A stretch of 64,000 nt of DNA from Actinoplanes lutulentus. Lineage in GTDB: Bacteria > Actinomycetota > Actinomycetes > Mycobacteriales > Micromonosporaceae. The position numbers were made by a program, and so were the translations under genes. This document shows positions 8,990 to 17,088 of this stretch, one piece after another. Every line of letters starts with the position of its first letter. The stretch's first letter is position 1. The notes beneath the pieces are model-generated. The model was not told the DNA's origin, made no database searches, and was given only the letters and a program-made list of their open reading frames with translations. The stretch is taken from NCBI RefSeq assembly GCF_003259845.1, contig NZ_QLMJ01000018.1:1-64000 (forward strand), read 5' to 3'.

Positions 8990-9670
8990 CTACGCGGCGG
9001 GGCTTCGTGCCGCCTGCGACAGCCGCTGCCGGATCGCGGTGAGATCCCCGGCCGGCACACCGGCCTCGCGCAGGTAGGCCAGGACGCCACCATGGCGTCG
9101 CTCGGCGTGCGTCAGCGTGTCGCGCATCGCGCTCGCTTCACAGCCTGGGGTACGCGCGAAGTCCTCAGCGATCGTGTCCGGATCCACTCCGGCGACGGTG
9201 AGGAGCAGCGCCACCAGTAGCCCTGTCCGATCCCGCCCACCGTGGCAGTGCACCACCACCCCACCCGGCGGAGCGGCCGCGACGGTCCGGAGCGCCCGGG
9301 CGATCCGCTCACCGTGATGGTCGAGCATCGGCGCGTAGGTGTCGTCCGGCGGCTCGTAGGCCAGCGGGTAGTCCAGCATCGGAACGTTCCGGTAGACGGC
9401 CTCACCGGCGAACGGGTTCGGGTCCTGGACGCATTCGTGCGGCCAGCGCAGATCGAGGATCAGAGCGATCCCCTGCCTCTGCGTCTGCCTCTGCCCCTGT
9501 GACGCCGGCTCTCGGAGAGTCGCCTCTCGGAGGGTCGCCTGCGTGGTCGGGGTCAGCAGGCCGAGGCTGTCCGCGCGGATCAGCGCGCCGGTACGGATCT
9601 CGCCGTCGCCGGTCGTCGGGGTGCCGCCGAGATCGCGGACGTTGCGGCAGTCGGGCCAGTCGAGCTTCAC
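8990..9670 (-). CDS. Dual-specificity/tyrosine protein phosphatase
   Basis: 226 residues from GTG 9670. The open frame continues to 9784, but those codons look non-coding and would overlap the next gene's start. The protein shows NVRDLGG near the N-terminus and the catalytic loop VVHCHGGRDRTG, in which the cysteine is the nucleophile and the arginine binds phosphate (CX5R-T/S). This places it in the IphP/DSP-like family of bacterial phosphatases. A short repeated segment (ATLREATLRE, then QGQRQTQRQG) sits before the central strand and looks like a small in-frame duplication. It is divergent from 9774. Confidence 0.88.
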   Translation of the reverse strand: MKLDWPDCRNVRDLGGTPTTGDGEIRTGALIRADSLGLLTPTTQATLREATLREPASQGQRQTQRQGIALILDLRWPHECVQDPNPFAGEAVYRNVPMLDYPLAYEPPDDTYAPMLDHHGERIARALRTVAAAPPGGVVVHCHGGRDRTGLLVALLLTVAGVDPDTIAEDFARTPGCEASAMRDTLTHAERRHGGVLAYLREAGVPAGDLTAIRQRLSQAARSPAA

Positions 9671-9773
9671 GTCCGTGAGCGTAGAACACGCCGCGACAGC
9701 TACTTCACAATGAAAACCATTTCCAGCAAGATGGTCCGTGACATCGGTTCGTTGTCCACGGAAGGAATAATCC

Positions 9774-10136
9774 ATGTCGCTCAACGTTTCTCCCGACCTG
9801 CTCGCCAGCGCCGAACGCGGCGAGGTCTCGGACGCCGAGTTCGTCGCGTGCGTACGGGAATCGCTGCCCTACGCCTGGGACGTGGTCAGCACGGTGATGG
9901 CCGAGCTGCGGTCCGGCGACGGCGGGTTCGCCGACCACGAGGTTGCGCCGCCTTCGGAGACCGAACGTGGGCAGCTGCTGCGCGCCCTCGCCAGCGATGC
10001 GATCCGAGGCGGGCTGGAGCGCCACTTCGGCGCGAAGCTGGCGTTCCAGAACTGCCACCGGGTGGCCGCGTTCGACTTCGGCCAGGTCGGCGGCGAGCGT
10101 CACCGGGCATTCCTGTCGCCGAGGGCCAGCTGCTGA
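9774..10136 (+). CDS. SCO5389-family protein, tail frameshifted
   Basis: 120 residues as read. The N-terminus MSLNVSPDLLASAERGEVSD and the core RGQLLRALASDAIRGGLERHFG followed by LAFQNCHRVA match the small SCO5389 family found across actinobacteria, whose function is unknown. In the homologues I remember, the protein ends in a QLLNQSPELR-C tail. Here this frame ends early in FLSPRASC, while the next frame carries GQLLNQSPELRNC up to 10165. The gene therefore looks frameshifted by one base near 10100-10125, either in nature or in the assembly. Confidence 0.75.
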   Translation: MSLNVSPDLLASAERGEVSDAEFVACVRESLPYAWDVVSTVMAELRSGDGGFADHEVAPPSETERGQLLRALASDAIRGGLERHFGAKLAFQNCHRVAAFDFGQVGGERHRAFLSPRASC

Positions 10137-10165
10137 ACCAGTCCCCCGAACTCCGCAACTGCTGA
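10121..10165 (+). other. Out-of-frame conserved tail of the SCO5389-family gene
   Basis: This stretch reads EGQLLNQSPELRNC then TGA in the frame -1 relative to the upstream gene. Its match to the expected family tail is the basis for calling a frameshift. Restoring one base upstream would fuse it to the body of the protein. Confidence 0.6.
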
Positions 10166-10398
10166 ACCGGGCGCCAGCCGGCGGCCCCGGGGGTCACCGC
10201 CCGACGGTGCCGGCTGGCTCTCACGGCTGTTTCCGCCGCGGTGAGACCGCAGTGACCCTGCTGGTCAATGGAGATCCAGCTGGCAGTGGACGCTTCGGTC
10301 GTGCTCGCCTTCAGCCCCGGGCCTACCGTGGCGATCGTGGTCCCCGAACCACACCCCGACGGCATCGGCGGCCCAAGATCGCGCAGGCCAGGACGGGT

Positions 10399-10499
10399 GT
10401 GTCGACTTCGGGTTCGCTACGCCCCCAAACTCGACACGCACCCCGCGGATCGCCTGCTGTGTGTCGATTTCGGGTGCGATACGCGCCTCAACTCGACAC
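10399..10499. repeat. Two copies of a 39-nt palindromic element
   Basis: Copies at 10399-10437 and 10461-10499 have the same length. Both begin GTGTCGA and end TCGACAC, and each also matches internally (ttcggg near the left arm). The arms pair over seven to ten bases, so each copy can form a hairpin. The spacer between them is 23 bases. They look like members of a dispersed REP-like family. Confidence 0.75.
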
Positions 10500-10615
10500 A
10501 CCGGGCGGAATGCTCGCGGTGTGATGCCGTCGGCCCCGCCAAGCGGACCCGACCCGGCCGCTAGGCGAGACAGCCGCTGGGCGAGACAGCCGCTGGAACG
10601 ACCCGGGTGCTCGAC

Positions 10616-10673
10616 GCGAGCCGTAGCTCAGATAGGTCATCGGGGCTGATGACCTATCTGAGCTACGGCTCGC
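10616..10673. repeat. Perfect 26-bp inverted repeat, 6-nt loop
   Basis: Left arm 10616-10641 and right arm 10648-10673 are exact reverse complements over 26 bases, with loop GGGGCT. The arm contains GTAGCTCAG, a string also found in tRNA D-arms. No T-run follows on either strand. It lies between convergent genes. Confidence 0.9.
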
Positions 10674-10825
10674 CCACGCCGCCATGAGACTTACGGCGAC
10701 AGAGCGCGCCCGGCCACCGTTCGACGTCACGCATCCCCCGGGAAAGCGGCCACCTCAGTTGACCAGCTAGGTCAGCGGTGAGAGCAGCCAGAGTTGATCG
10801 TGTCGCCGGGGCGCGGGCGGGAGGC

Positions 10826-12100
10826 CTAGAGGGAGGTGCGGCGCTGGGCCGGGAGTTTCGGTGCCCGGGTGGCTGCCAGCTGGGCCGCGGGGATGGAGGT
10901 CGGGCCTTCCGCGGGTGAGGTGGACCGGATCCGGGTGACCGAGACCGAACCGGTTCGCGCCGCGACGGCGAGCGTTGCGGCGCTCGCCGGGGCTACGGCC
11001 GATGGACCCGCGGCCCTTGCAAGCGGCGCCGATGCTGTCGTCGCCGCAGAGGGCATAGCGGCAGAGGGCGTGGCTGCTGCGGACGTCGTCGCTGGAGACG
11101 TGGCTACTGCGGACGTTGCCGCTGGAGACGATGCCGACGCAGGCGTGTCTGCTGCGGACGTTGCCCCTGCAGACATTGCCGGTGCAGGCGCGGGGGCTGC
11201 AGACGTCGCCGCTGCAGACATTGCCGATGCAGGCGCGGGGGCTGCGGACGTCGCCGCTGCGGACCTTGCCGGTGGAGGCGCGGTGGCTGGGGCGGGGGCT
11301 GGGGTCGGGGTGGTGAGGGCTGGTGGGTTGGGGTGGTGGTTGCGCAGCAGGGCGTAGGCGGCCGCGGTCAGGGCGGCTGCCGCTATCGCGTCCAGCCAGT
11401 AGTGGTTGCCCGTCGCCACGATGACCAGCAGCGTGATGGCCGGGTGCAGGAGCCAGAGGGCTCGGTGGCGGCCGCCAATCGCTGAGATCAGGGCTATCGC
11501 CACGACCAGGGCCCAGCCGAAGTGCAGGGACGGCATGGCGGCGTACTGGTTGGAGAAGTGGTCGGTCTCCGGGTTGCCGTAGACGGCCGGGCCGAAGAGG
11601 TGGCCCAGGTCCAGCATTCCGGTGTCGGTCAGCATCCTCGGCGGGGCCAGCGGGATCACGAAGTGCACCAGCAGCGCGCCGGAGGTGAGCAGCGTCAGGA
11701 CGTTGCGGGTCCAGCGATAGTGCGCCGGGCGGTAGAGGTACAGCCAGATCAGGCAGGCCGCGGTCGCCGGGAAGTGCACGTACGCGTAATAGGTGTTGGC
11801 GATCTCCACCAGGGTTCGCCAGTCGAGCAGGGTGTGCTGGACCGCGAGTTCGCTGGGCAGGTGCAGCCAGCGTTCGACGTCCCAGACCACGCGCGCGTTG
11901 CGGAACGCCTCGTCGACGTGGCCGTCGGCGGCAAGCCGGCCCACCTTGTAGACGCCGAACAGCACCGCCACCAGCGCGATCTCCCGCAGGGCGGAGCGCA
12001 GCGCCGCGAGGAAGCCGGGCCGGGCGCTTCCCGGGTCCGACGGTTCGCCGCCCGGCTTGTCCGGGCATTTCGGGAGCGTCAAGGAGGACGGCACACTCAC
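10826..12100 (-). CDS. PAP2-superfamily membrane phosphatase/transferase
   Basis: 424 residues from GTG 12100, which has GGGGAG a few bases upstream; an alternative start at 12241 adds 47 unconvincing residues. There are several membrane helices, and the catalytic pattern of the inositol-phosphotransferase-like PAP2 branch is present: PPRML in the first motif region, MPSLHFGWAL with the catalytic histidine, and NHYWLDAIAAA with the second histidine and aspartate. Expected substrates are lipid phosphates or phosphoinositol lipids. After the last helix the protein carries a ~150-residue Ala/Pro/Ser/Thr repeat tail built on short tandem DNA repeats (~11040-11300). Confidence 0.85.
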   Translation of the reverse strand: MSVPSSLTLPKCPDKPGGEPSDPGSARPGFLAALRSALREIALVAVLFGVYKVGRLAADGHVDEAFRNARVVWDVERWLHLPSELAVQHTLLDWRTLVEIANTYYAYVHFPATAACLIWLYLYRPAHYRWTRNVLTLLTSGALLVHFVIPLAPPRMLTDTGMLDLGHLFGPAVYGNPETDHFSNQYAAMPSLHFGWALVVAIALISAIGGRHRALWLLHPAITLLVIVATGNHYWLDAIAAAALTAAAYALLRNHHPNPPALTTPTPAPAPATAPPPARSAAATSAAPAPASAMSAAATSAAPAPAPAMSAGATSAADTPASASSPAATSAVATSPATTSAAATPSAAMPSAATTASAPLARAAGPSAVAPASAATLAVAARTGSVSVTRIRSTSPAEGPTSIPAAQLAATRAPKLPAQRRTSL

Positions 12101-12257
12101 GGCAAGCTCCCCGGGGAATGCGATGAAGGCGGGAATTGCGAGACATCGGCGTTCGGCACCCGGACGCCGGTGGCGTGCGGGTGACGGCCGGTCAAGGTGA
12201 GCCTGAATTCGCCATAACTTGTTCCCCCGTCGGTGACGCAAGGAGAAGCATCCGGCG

Positions 12258-12327
12258 ATCTTGCATGTTGGGCAAGATTTAACCGGCAGATAGTGATGTA
12301 ACGCGCATTGGTAACAACGCCGTTACA
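12258..12327. promoter_or_regulatory. Two dyads upstream of the PAP2 gene
   Basis: A perfect 7-bp dyad ATCTTGC-N7-GCAAGAT lies at 12258-12278. A second, TGTAACG-N17-CGTTACA, lies at 12297-12327 with an extra GTAAC inside. The region is AT-rich compared with its surroundings. It is upstream of the PAP2 gene and downstream of the TPR gene, so it could be an operator/promoter or a terminator. Confidence 0.45.
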
Positions 12328-12344
12328 TTGACGCGGCCCTCGGA

Positions 12345-13472
12345 TCAGGTCCGGTCACTGCGTCCGGTGGCCATGAGCAGGGCAAGTGCTGCGAACGCGG
12401 CGATCAACGGCGGCCAGTGGGCGGTTAGCGCGTACCCCAGCAGGAGCGTGACCGTCGCGCCTGCCGCGACCCATCCGGTGCGCACTGCGCGGCGCGTGCG
12501 CGCCGGCAGCAGCGTGACGCAGCGCCATGGCAGAAGACCTGCGGGGATCAGTACGCGCAGACCGAAACCGATCATCACGAGCACGACCGTTACGGCTGCG
12601 GCGCGGGCGGCGATCTGCCAGGAGGGCCATGGGTACGCCCCAAGCGCCAGCACCGCGACCAGCGGGACGCCCGCTCCGAGGCCCCGGCGGAAGCCGCTGA
12701 GCAGGCCACGGACCGGCCAGGTCAGCGCGGTGGTGTCGAGGCGGGCCGGATGATCGGCGGCGAGTTCGCGCAGGCTGCGCATCGACGATCGGACCCGGAG
12801 CCGTTCCGCGTCGAGCAGCGCGATCAGCCAGCGGCCGTCCGGGTTGTCGGGGTCCTGGGCGAGGGCTTTTCCGATCGCTTCGCGGGCGGGTTTGCGGCGG
12901 CCTGCGTGGCGTTCGATCTCACCGAGGGTGAGGAGGTCGGGGATGGAGCGGGGGTTGAGCGCGAGGGCGCGGTGGGCGGCGTCGCGGGCTCGGGGGAAGT
13001 CACGTCGCTGGTCGTGGACGCGGGCCAGGACGCGGTAGGCGGGTGGGTGCGTGGGGTCGAGGCGGACGGCTTCCTCGGCGGCGCGGAGGGCGGCGTCAGA
13101 ATGCGAGGTGCCGGCTGAGTTTGGGGTGGCGGCTTTTTGGTTTTGGAGACTGGACTTTTCGTGTGCCGGGGCCAGCAGGAGGCACTCGGCCAGCTCGATG
13201 TGGGTGCCGGGCAGGTGCGGCGCCACTGCCACCGCTGCCTGGGCCACGGCCAGCGCCTCGGCGGCACGATTCTGACCGGCAATGTTCCGGCCGGCACTGG
13301 TCTGGGCGGCACCGGTCTGAGCGGCGCTGGTCTGGAGGCGGAGCAGGCCGGCCAGGAGGGTCAGCAGGTCCGGGTCGGCCGGGGTTTCGGCCAGGGCGCG
13401 GCGCACCTCGGACTCGGCGTCCGCGAGGCGGCCGACGTCGGCGAGTGCTCGGGCACGGGTTGCCGGCGTCAC
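12345..13472 (-). CDS. TPR-repeat protein with C-terminal membrane helices
   Basis: 375 residues from a GTG at 13472 that overlaps the stop codon of the upstream AAA+ gene (GTGA). Tetratricopeptide-like helix pairs fill residues ~5-235 (for example LADAESEVRRALAETPADPD and HRALALNPRSIPDLLTLGEIE). Three to four hydrophobic helices follow (~265-370). A Gln/Ala/Thr-rich stretch near residue 50 is a short in-frame repeat (TSAAQTGAAQTSAG). Coupling to the AAA+ gene suggests the two act together, with this protein as membrane-bound scaffold (inference). Confidence 0.8.
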   Translation of the reverse strand: MTPATRARALADVGRLADAESEVRRALAETPADPDLLTLLAGLLRLQTSAAQTGAAQTSAGRNIAGQNRAAEALAVAQAAVAVAPHLPGTHIELAECLLLAPAHEKSSLQNQKAATPNSAGTSHSDAALRAAEEAVRLDPTHPPAYRVLARVHDQRRDFPRARDAAHRALALNPRSIPDLLTLGEIERHAGRRKPAREAIGKALAQDPDNPDGRWLIALLDAERLRVRSSMRSLRELAADHPARLDTTALTWPVRGLLSGFRRGLGAGVPLVAVLALGAYPWPSWQIAARAAAVTVVLVMIGFGLRVLIPAGLLPWRCVTLLPARTRRAVRTGWVAAGATVTLLLGYALTAHWPPLIAAFAALALLMATGRSDRT

Positions 13473-14767
13473 CGCACCTTGCGCTTCTTCAGGTACGCCG
13501 CCAGGTCGTCGTATTCGCCGCTCTCGTTCGCGAACATCGCCACGTTGCGGGCCGTGGCGAACCACGCGTCCGTCGACGGGCGCAGCTCGCGGGCGGCGGC
13601 CAGCATGTCCGCCTGGCCGATCATGCGGATCTCGCCGGTGGTGATCGAGTCGCGCATCGCGTACTCGGCGGCGGTCTCGCACAGGTGCGCCAGGTCGGCG
13701 CCGGAGAAGTGCTCGGTGGCCTGCGCGACCTGGTCCAGGTCGATGCCGGCAACCGGGCGGTCCCGCAGGTGGAACTCCAGGATCGCGGCGCGGGCGGCAC
13801 GGTCCGGCGGCAGCACCAGGACGGTACGGTCCAGGCGCCCCGGACGCCGCAGGGCCGCGTCGACGTCCCAGGGAGCGTTCGTGGCCGCCAGGACGAACAC
13901 CCCGTCGTTGCCGCCTTCGACACCGTCGAGCTCGGTGAGCAGCTGGTTCACCACGGTACGCATGGACGACTGCAACTGGCTGCGCTTGTGCCCGAGCGCG
14001 TCGATCTCGTCGAGGAACAGCACGCACGGGGCGTGACCGCGGGCCGACTCGAACAGGTCGTGCAGGTTCTTCTCCGAGCTGCCGACCCACATGTTCAGCA
14101 CGTCGGTGATGCTCAGCGAGAGGAACGCGGCGCCCATCTCGCCGGCGACCGCGCGGGCCAGGAACGTCTTGCCGCAGCCGGGCGGACCGTACAGCAGCAG
14201 GCCGCCGCGCAGGCTCTTGCCGAACAGGGACCGCAGTTTCGGGTTGCGCAGCGGTCCGAGGAACGAGACCTCGAGGCGTTTCTTCACGTCGGCCATGCCC
14301 CCGACGTCGGCCAGAGTGATCGTGGCGCGTTCCACGTCGAAGACACGGTCCTGGTGGCCGCGTACCGCGTCCGGCTCGCCGTCGGCGGAGGAGCGGGCGA
14401 ACCGGGGCGGCACGGAGTCGCCGAACTGCTCTTCGAGAGCACCCCAGTCAACGCCGGCCGGGCCGGTCGCGGCGGGCTGAGAGGCGGGCGGCACAGCCGG
14501 ACCAGGCGGCGCGGCAGAAGCGGGCGGCGAGGCGGGGTCGGCCGGCGCCGCGGGAACCGGCGGGGCCGCTGGTGCCAGCGCCTGGGCCATCAGCTGCTGA
14601 GCGGTGACGTTGCCCGGCTCACTGGCCAGCACCTGCGCAGCGTGCCCGATCGCCTCGCCGCCACGGCCCGCGGACACCAGCAGTTCCGCCAGGTGCAGGC
14701 GCAACGGGAGGTCGTCCGGCCGGGCCCGCACCGCCGCGGTGAGGCTGTCGATCAAGGCGTCGCTCAT
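13469..14767 (-). CDS. AAA+ ATPase with N-terminal TPR-like region
   Basis: 432 residues. Residues ~1-65 form TPR-like helices, ~66-105 a Pro/Ala linker, and ~140-430 one AAA+ module of the classical (FtsH/Cdc48/proteasomal-type) kind. Walker A is GPPGCGKT (194-201) and Walker B is VLFLDEIDALG (from 249). The second region of homology (AATNAPWDVDAALRRPGRLDRTV) carries the arginine fingers. A substrate-gripping aromatic loop MWVGSSEKN is present. No protease domain is attached, so it is likely a remodelling or unfolding ATPase. It is translationally coupled to the TPR/membrane protein. Confidence 0.9.
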   Translation of the reverse strand: MSDALIDSLTAAVRARPDDLPLRLHLAELLVSAGRGGEAIGHAAQVLASEPGNVTAQQLMAQALAPAAPPVPAAPADPASPPASAAPPGPAVPPASQPAATGPAGVDWGALEEQFGDSVPPRFARSSADGEPDAVRGHQDRVFDVERATITLADVGGMADVKKRLEVSFLGPLRNPKLRSLFGKSLRGGLLLYGPPGCGKTFLARAVAGEMGAAFLSLSITDVLNMWVGSSEKNLHDLFESARGHAPCVLFLDEIDALGHKRSQLQSSMRTVVNQLLTELDGVEGGNDGVFVLAATNAPWDVDAALRRPGRLDRTVLVLPPDRAARAAILEFHLRDRPVAGIDLDQVAQATEHFSGADLAHLCETAAEYAMRDSITTGEIRMIGQADMLAAARELRPSTDAWFATARNVAMFANESGEYDDLAAYLKKRKVR

Positions 14768-14901
14768 GACACGCGATTATGCCCCTGCCGGGTAAGTACC
14801 TGCTGTGCACCGGGGACTCCGGCCGGCGGCGGACGAGGCGGAACTGTGAGAACCGTCACCGACCGTGTTCACGCGTACCAAAGAAATAGCGTGCGAAACG
14901 C

Positions 14902-14944
14902 AGAAAGGCCGCCCCTCGCGATGAATGCGAGAAACGGCCCTTCT
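14902..14944 (-). terminator. Terminator downstream of the NlpC/P60 gene
   Basis: Arms 14902-14919 and 14927-14944 can pair over 18 bases, counting G-U pairs on the minus strand, around a seven-base loop. It lies ten bases beyond the stop codon of the peptidase gene. No long T-run follows, which is usual for actinobacterial terminators. Confidence 0.7.
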
Positions 14945-14953
14945 TGGCATTTC

Positions 14954-15928
14954 TCAGGCTGGCCGGCGATATCCCGCGATGGGGCCACGGTCGATCGTCG
15001 CCATCCGCACGTAGTCGCCCGTGTGCGGTGCGTGGACCACCTTGCCGCCGCCGATGTAGATGGCGACATGGTGGATGTCGGAGTAGTAGAAGACGAGGTC
15101 ACCCGGCTTCAACTCGCTCCGGCTCACTGACTTGGTCGAGCCCCACTGGTCCTTCGTGTAATGCTCGAGGGACACACCGACCGACGCCCATGCCTTCTGC
15201 GTCAGACCCGAGCAGTCATAACTGTTCGGGCCATTCGAGCCGAAGACATAAGGCTTGCCGATCAGGTCGCACGCCTTCTGCGCCGCGCGACCACCCTTGT
15301 CGTTGGTGTACGTGACCGGGCAGGGCCCGGTGCGCAGCGCACCGTCATCGACGTTCGCCGAACCGTAGGCGGCGATCCGGAGATCCTGGAGGTCCTTGAT
15401 CTCTTTCTCGATCGCCTTCTTCTTCGACGCCAGGTCCTTGTCCCGGGCGCCGATCTCGGTGGCGAGCTGGTCGACGGTGGCCTTGTCACCTGCGTACTTG
15501 TCGCGGAGCTTGGCCACGTTCGCGATCGACTCGGTCTGGTGGACGGCGAGCTGGTCGAGGAGCGAGAGCTTCTCGGTCAGCGACGTCGGCCTGCCACTCA
15601 TCAGCATCGCGTTGAACGCGTTCGGCGGGCCCTGCATGTAGGCATCGACCGCCATGCCCCGGACCTGGGCCATGGCGACGTCCACTTTCACCTGCAATGG
15701 AGTCAGGGTCTTCGCCAGCGAAGTCTGCTGCTTGCGCAGTTTCTTCAGCTTTGTGTGCACCGAGTTGTACTCCTCGATGACCGGCTCGAGCTTGTTCCAC
15801 TGCTCGTCGATCTGCTTCTCGACGCTCGCCGGCGTGGGCTCGGCGTGGGCAACAGCGGGACCAGTGAGAACGACTCCGGCCGCGGCAATTACGCAGAGCA
15901 GACCGCGTAGAACGCCTTTCCGTTTCAC
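14954..15928 (-). CDS. NlpC/P60 cell-wall peptidase with coiled coil (RipA-like)
   Basis: 324 residues. A signal peptide (residues 1-29, ending VAHA-E) is followed by a long coiled coil (~33-190, Lys/Glu/Leu-rich), a short linker and a C-terminal NlpC/P60 domain (~213-324). The catalytic cysteine is C239 in YDCSGLTQKAW, the histidine H287 in HHVAIYIGGG, and the third polar residue H299. Such secreted endopeptidases cleave peptidoglycan stem peptides during division, spore germination or resuscitation. The gene has a ydaO-type leader and its own terminator, so it is a single-gene unit controlled by c-di-AMP (family knowledge). Confidence 0.93.
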   Translation of the reverse strand: MKRKGVLRGLLCVIAAAGVVLTGPAVAHAEPTPASVEKQIDEQWNKLEPVIEEYNSVHTKLKKLRKQQTSLAKTLTPLQVKVDVAMAQVRGMAVDAYMQGPPNAFNAMLMSGRPTSLTEKLSLLDQLAVHQTESIANVAKLRDKYAGDKATVDQLATEIGARDKDLASKKKAIEKEIKDLQDLRIAAYGSANVDDGALRTGPCPVTYTNDKGGRAAQKACDLIGKPYVFGSNGPNSYDCSGLTQKAWASVGVSLEHYTKDQWGSTKSVSRSELKPGDLVFYYSDIHHVAIYIGGGKVVHAPHTGDYVRMATIDRGPIAGYRRPA

Positions 15929-15957
15929 TTAGGTGCGTTGTCCTTTCTTCCCACTCG

Positions 15958-16085
15958 ACCACCGACCGGGTTAGCTGACGGGTTCGGGCGGGAAGCTGCC
16001 CGGCCGCTCACAGGGAGCGGCTTCACCCCGGAAACACCTGGGTCCCCGGCACGCGTCTGCGTTTAGGCGGCGGTTCGGCAGATCG
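15958..16085 (-). ncRNA. ydaO/yuaA (c-di-AMP) riboswitch
   Basis: Read on the minus strand, the leader holds the conserved blocks of the ydaO motif in order: CCGCCTAAACGC, GGGGACCCAGGTG, CCGGGGTGAAGCC, a variable hairpin, CCCGAACCCGTCAGCTAACC and a closing segment. It lies ~30 bases upstream of the NlpC/P60 start codon, the usual place for this riboswitch in actinobacteria. Binding c-di-AMP normally turns the downstream gene off. Confidence 0.9.
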
Positions 16086-16197
16086 ACCGGTCGGGCGATG
16101 GGGGGCTACCGAACCGGGACCACCGTACCGGGATCAGAAGGCTAAATGAAGGAGGGCCGCACGCTGGAACCGTGAGCACCATTGCCATTACCCAGGG

Positions 16198-17088
16198 TTA
16201 TTGAAATGGCCATGCATCGAGCGCCCGGCCCAACCAGGGCACTACCAAGATCACCGTGGGTAGCACCAGCAGACCCGCTGCGGCGACGATCGCGGCCACT
16301 GAGAGCGACCGGCTCTCCGGAAGATCCAGCCGGTCCAGCCGCCGCCGCCTGGTCTCGCCGGCGGCTCCCTCAGCGAGCGGCAACGCGTCCGCGAGACGCG
16401 ACAACGCGGCCCGCAGCGGCTCAGGCCCGGTGCGGCGCCGCGCGGCATCGTCCGACACCATCTCCAACAGCAGGTGTACGGCATCAAGCGGCGCCCGGCT
16501 CCGCAGAAGCTTCGGCACCGCCTGGTAGAACGCGGTGAACGACTCCATCACCAGCTCGTGCCGGTGCCGCAGGTGGGCGCGCTCGTGAGCGAGGACGGCG
16601 TCGACCTGTTCGCGGTCGAGCACCTTGAGGACGGCGTCGCTGAGCACCACCCGGGGATCCCGGCCGGGCACGCAGTACGCCATCGGCAGCGCCCCGTCGA
16701 GAACCCGTACCTCACCACCGATCTCGCCGCGCTGCTCGACGTGGTCCAGCAGGTCGACGAGCATCCGGTGCCGGTCGCGGCGGGCCCGGGCCCGCGACGT
16801 CACCTGGGCCAGCGAGATGAGCAGCCGGATCACGATCGTCGCGGCCACCGCCAGGGACAGCACCAGCGCGACCACTGTCTCCGGATGCCGGGCACCGGCC
16901 GCCCGGGTCAGCTCCTCCGGGGCGGCCAGCACCACGCCGAGCGCGCAGAGCACCGCGGTCAGCGTGAGCGCCTGCCAGAGGACGACGGCGGCGACCGGGG
17001 CACGGTCGGGCCAGCGGGCGTTCGCCAGGATGCCGGGCGCGATCAGCGACAGTGTCAGTCCGAGGGCGCCCAGCAGGAGGGCGGTCAC
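16198..17088 (-). CDS. M56-family membrane metallopeptidase (BlaR1-like)
   Basis: 296 residues with membrane helices near residues 3-22, 32-55, 72-95 and 265-290. The zinc site HERAH (H168, E169, H172) is followed by the helix HRHELV and, further on, an acidic residue region (LLLEMVSDDAARR) that likely gives the third ligand. Members of M56 act with BlaI-type repressors: after a signal they trigger cleavage of the repressor. There is no penicillin-binding sensor domain, so the signal is not simply a beta-lactam bound at the C-terminus. It overlaps blaI by four bases. Confidence 0.88.
   Translation of the reverse strand: MTALLLGALGLTLSLIAPGILANARWPDRAPVAAVVLWQALTLTAVLCALGVVLAAPEELTRAAGARHPETVVALVLSLAVAATIVIRLLISLAQVTSRARARRDRHRMLVDLLDHVEQRGEIGGEVRVLDGALPMAYCVPGRDPRVVLSDAVLKVLDREQVDAVLAHERAHLRHRHELVMESFTAFYQAVPKLLRSRAPLDAVHLLLEMVSDDAARRRTGPEPLRAALSRLADALPLAEGAAGETRRRRLDRLDLPESRSLSVAAIVAAAGLLVLPTVILVVPWLGRALDAWPFQ

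Larger units (their letters stand above)
10166..10825. other. 660-bp non-coding region with structured DNA
   Basis: I see no convincing gene here. It holds two 39-nt palindromes (10399-10499) and a perfect long inverted repeat (10616-10673). It also holds a short repeated phrase (ggcgagacagccgctgg) near 10563-10594. It separates the SCO5389-family gene from the convergent PAP2 gene. Confidence 0.7.

Noticed and set aside
10616..10673. A tRNA gene
   Set aside because: GTAGCTCAG looks like a D-arm, but no anticodon stem, T-arm or acceptor pairing follows. The sequence is a simple perfect hairpin.
13043..15130. Long plus-strand open frame (695 codons)
   Set aside because: It lies opposite the TPR, AAA+ and NlpC/P60 genes, which have intact motifs. 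Its translation is Arg/Gly/His-rich without domains, as expected for a GC-rich shadow.
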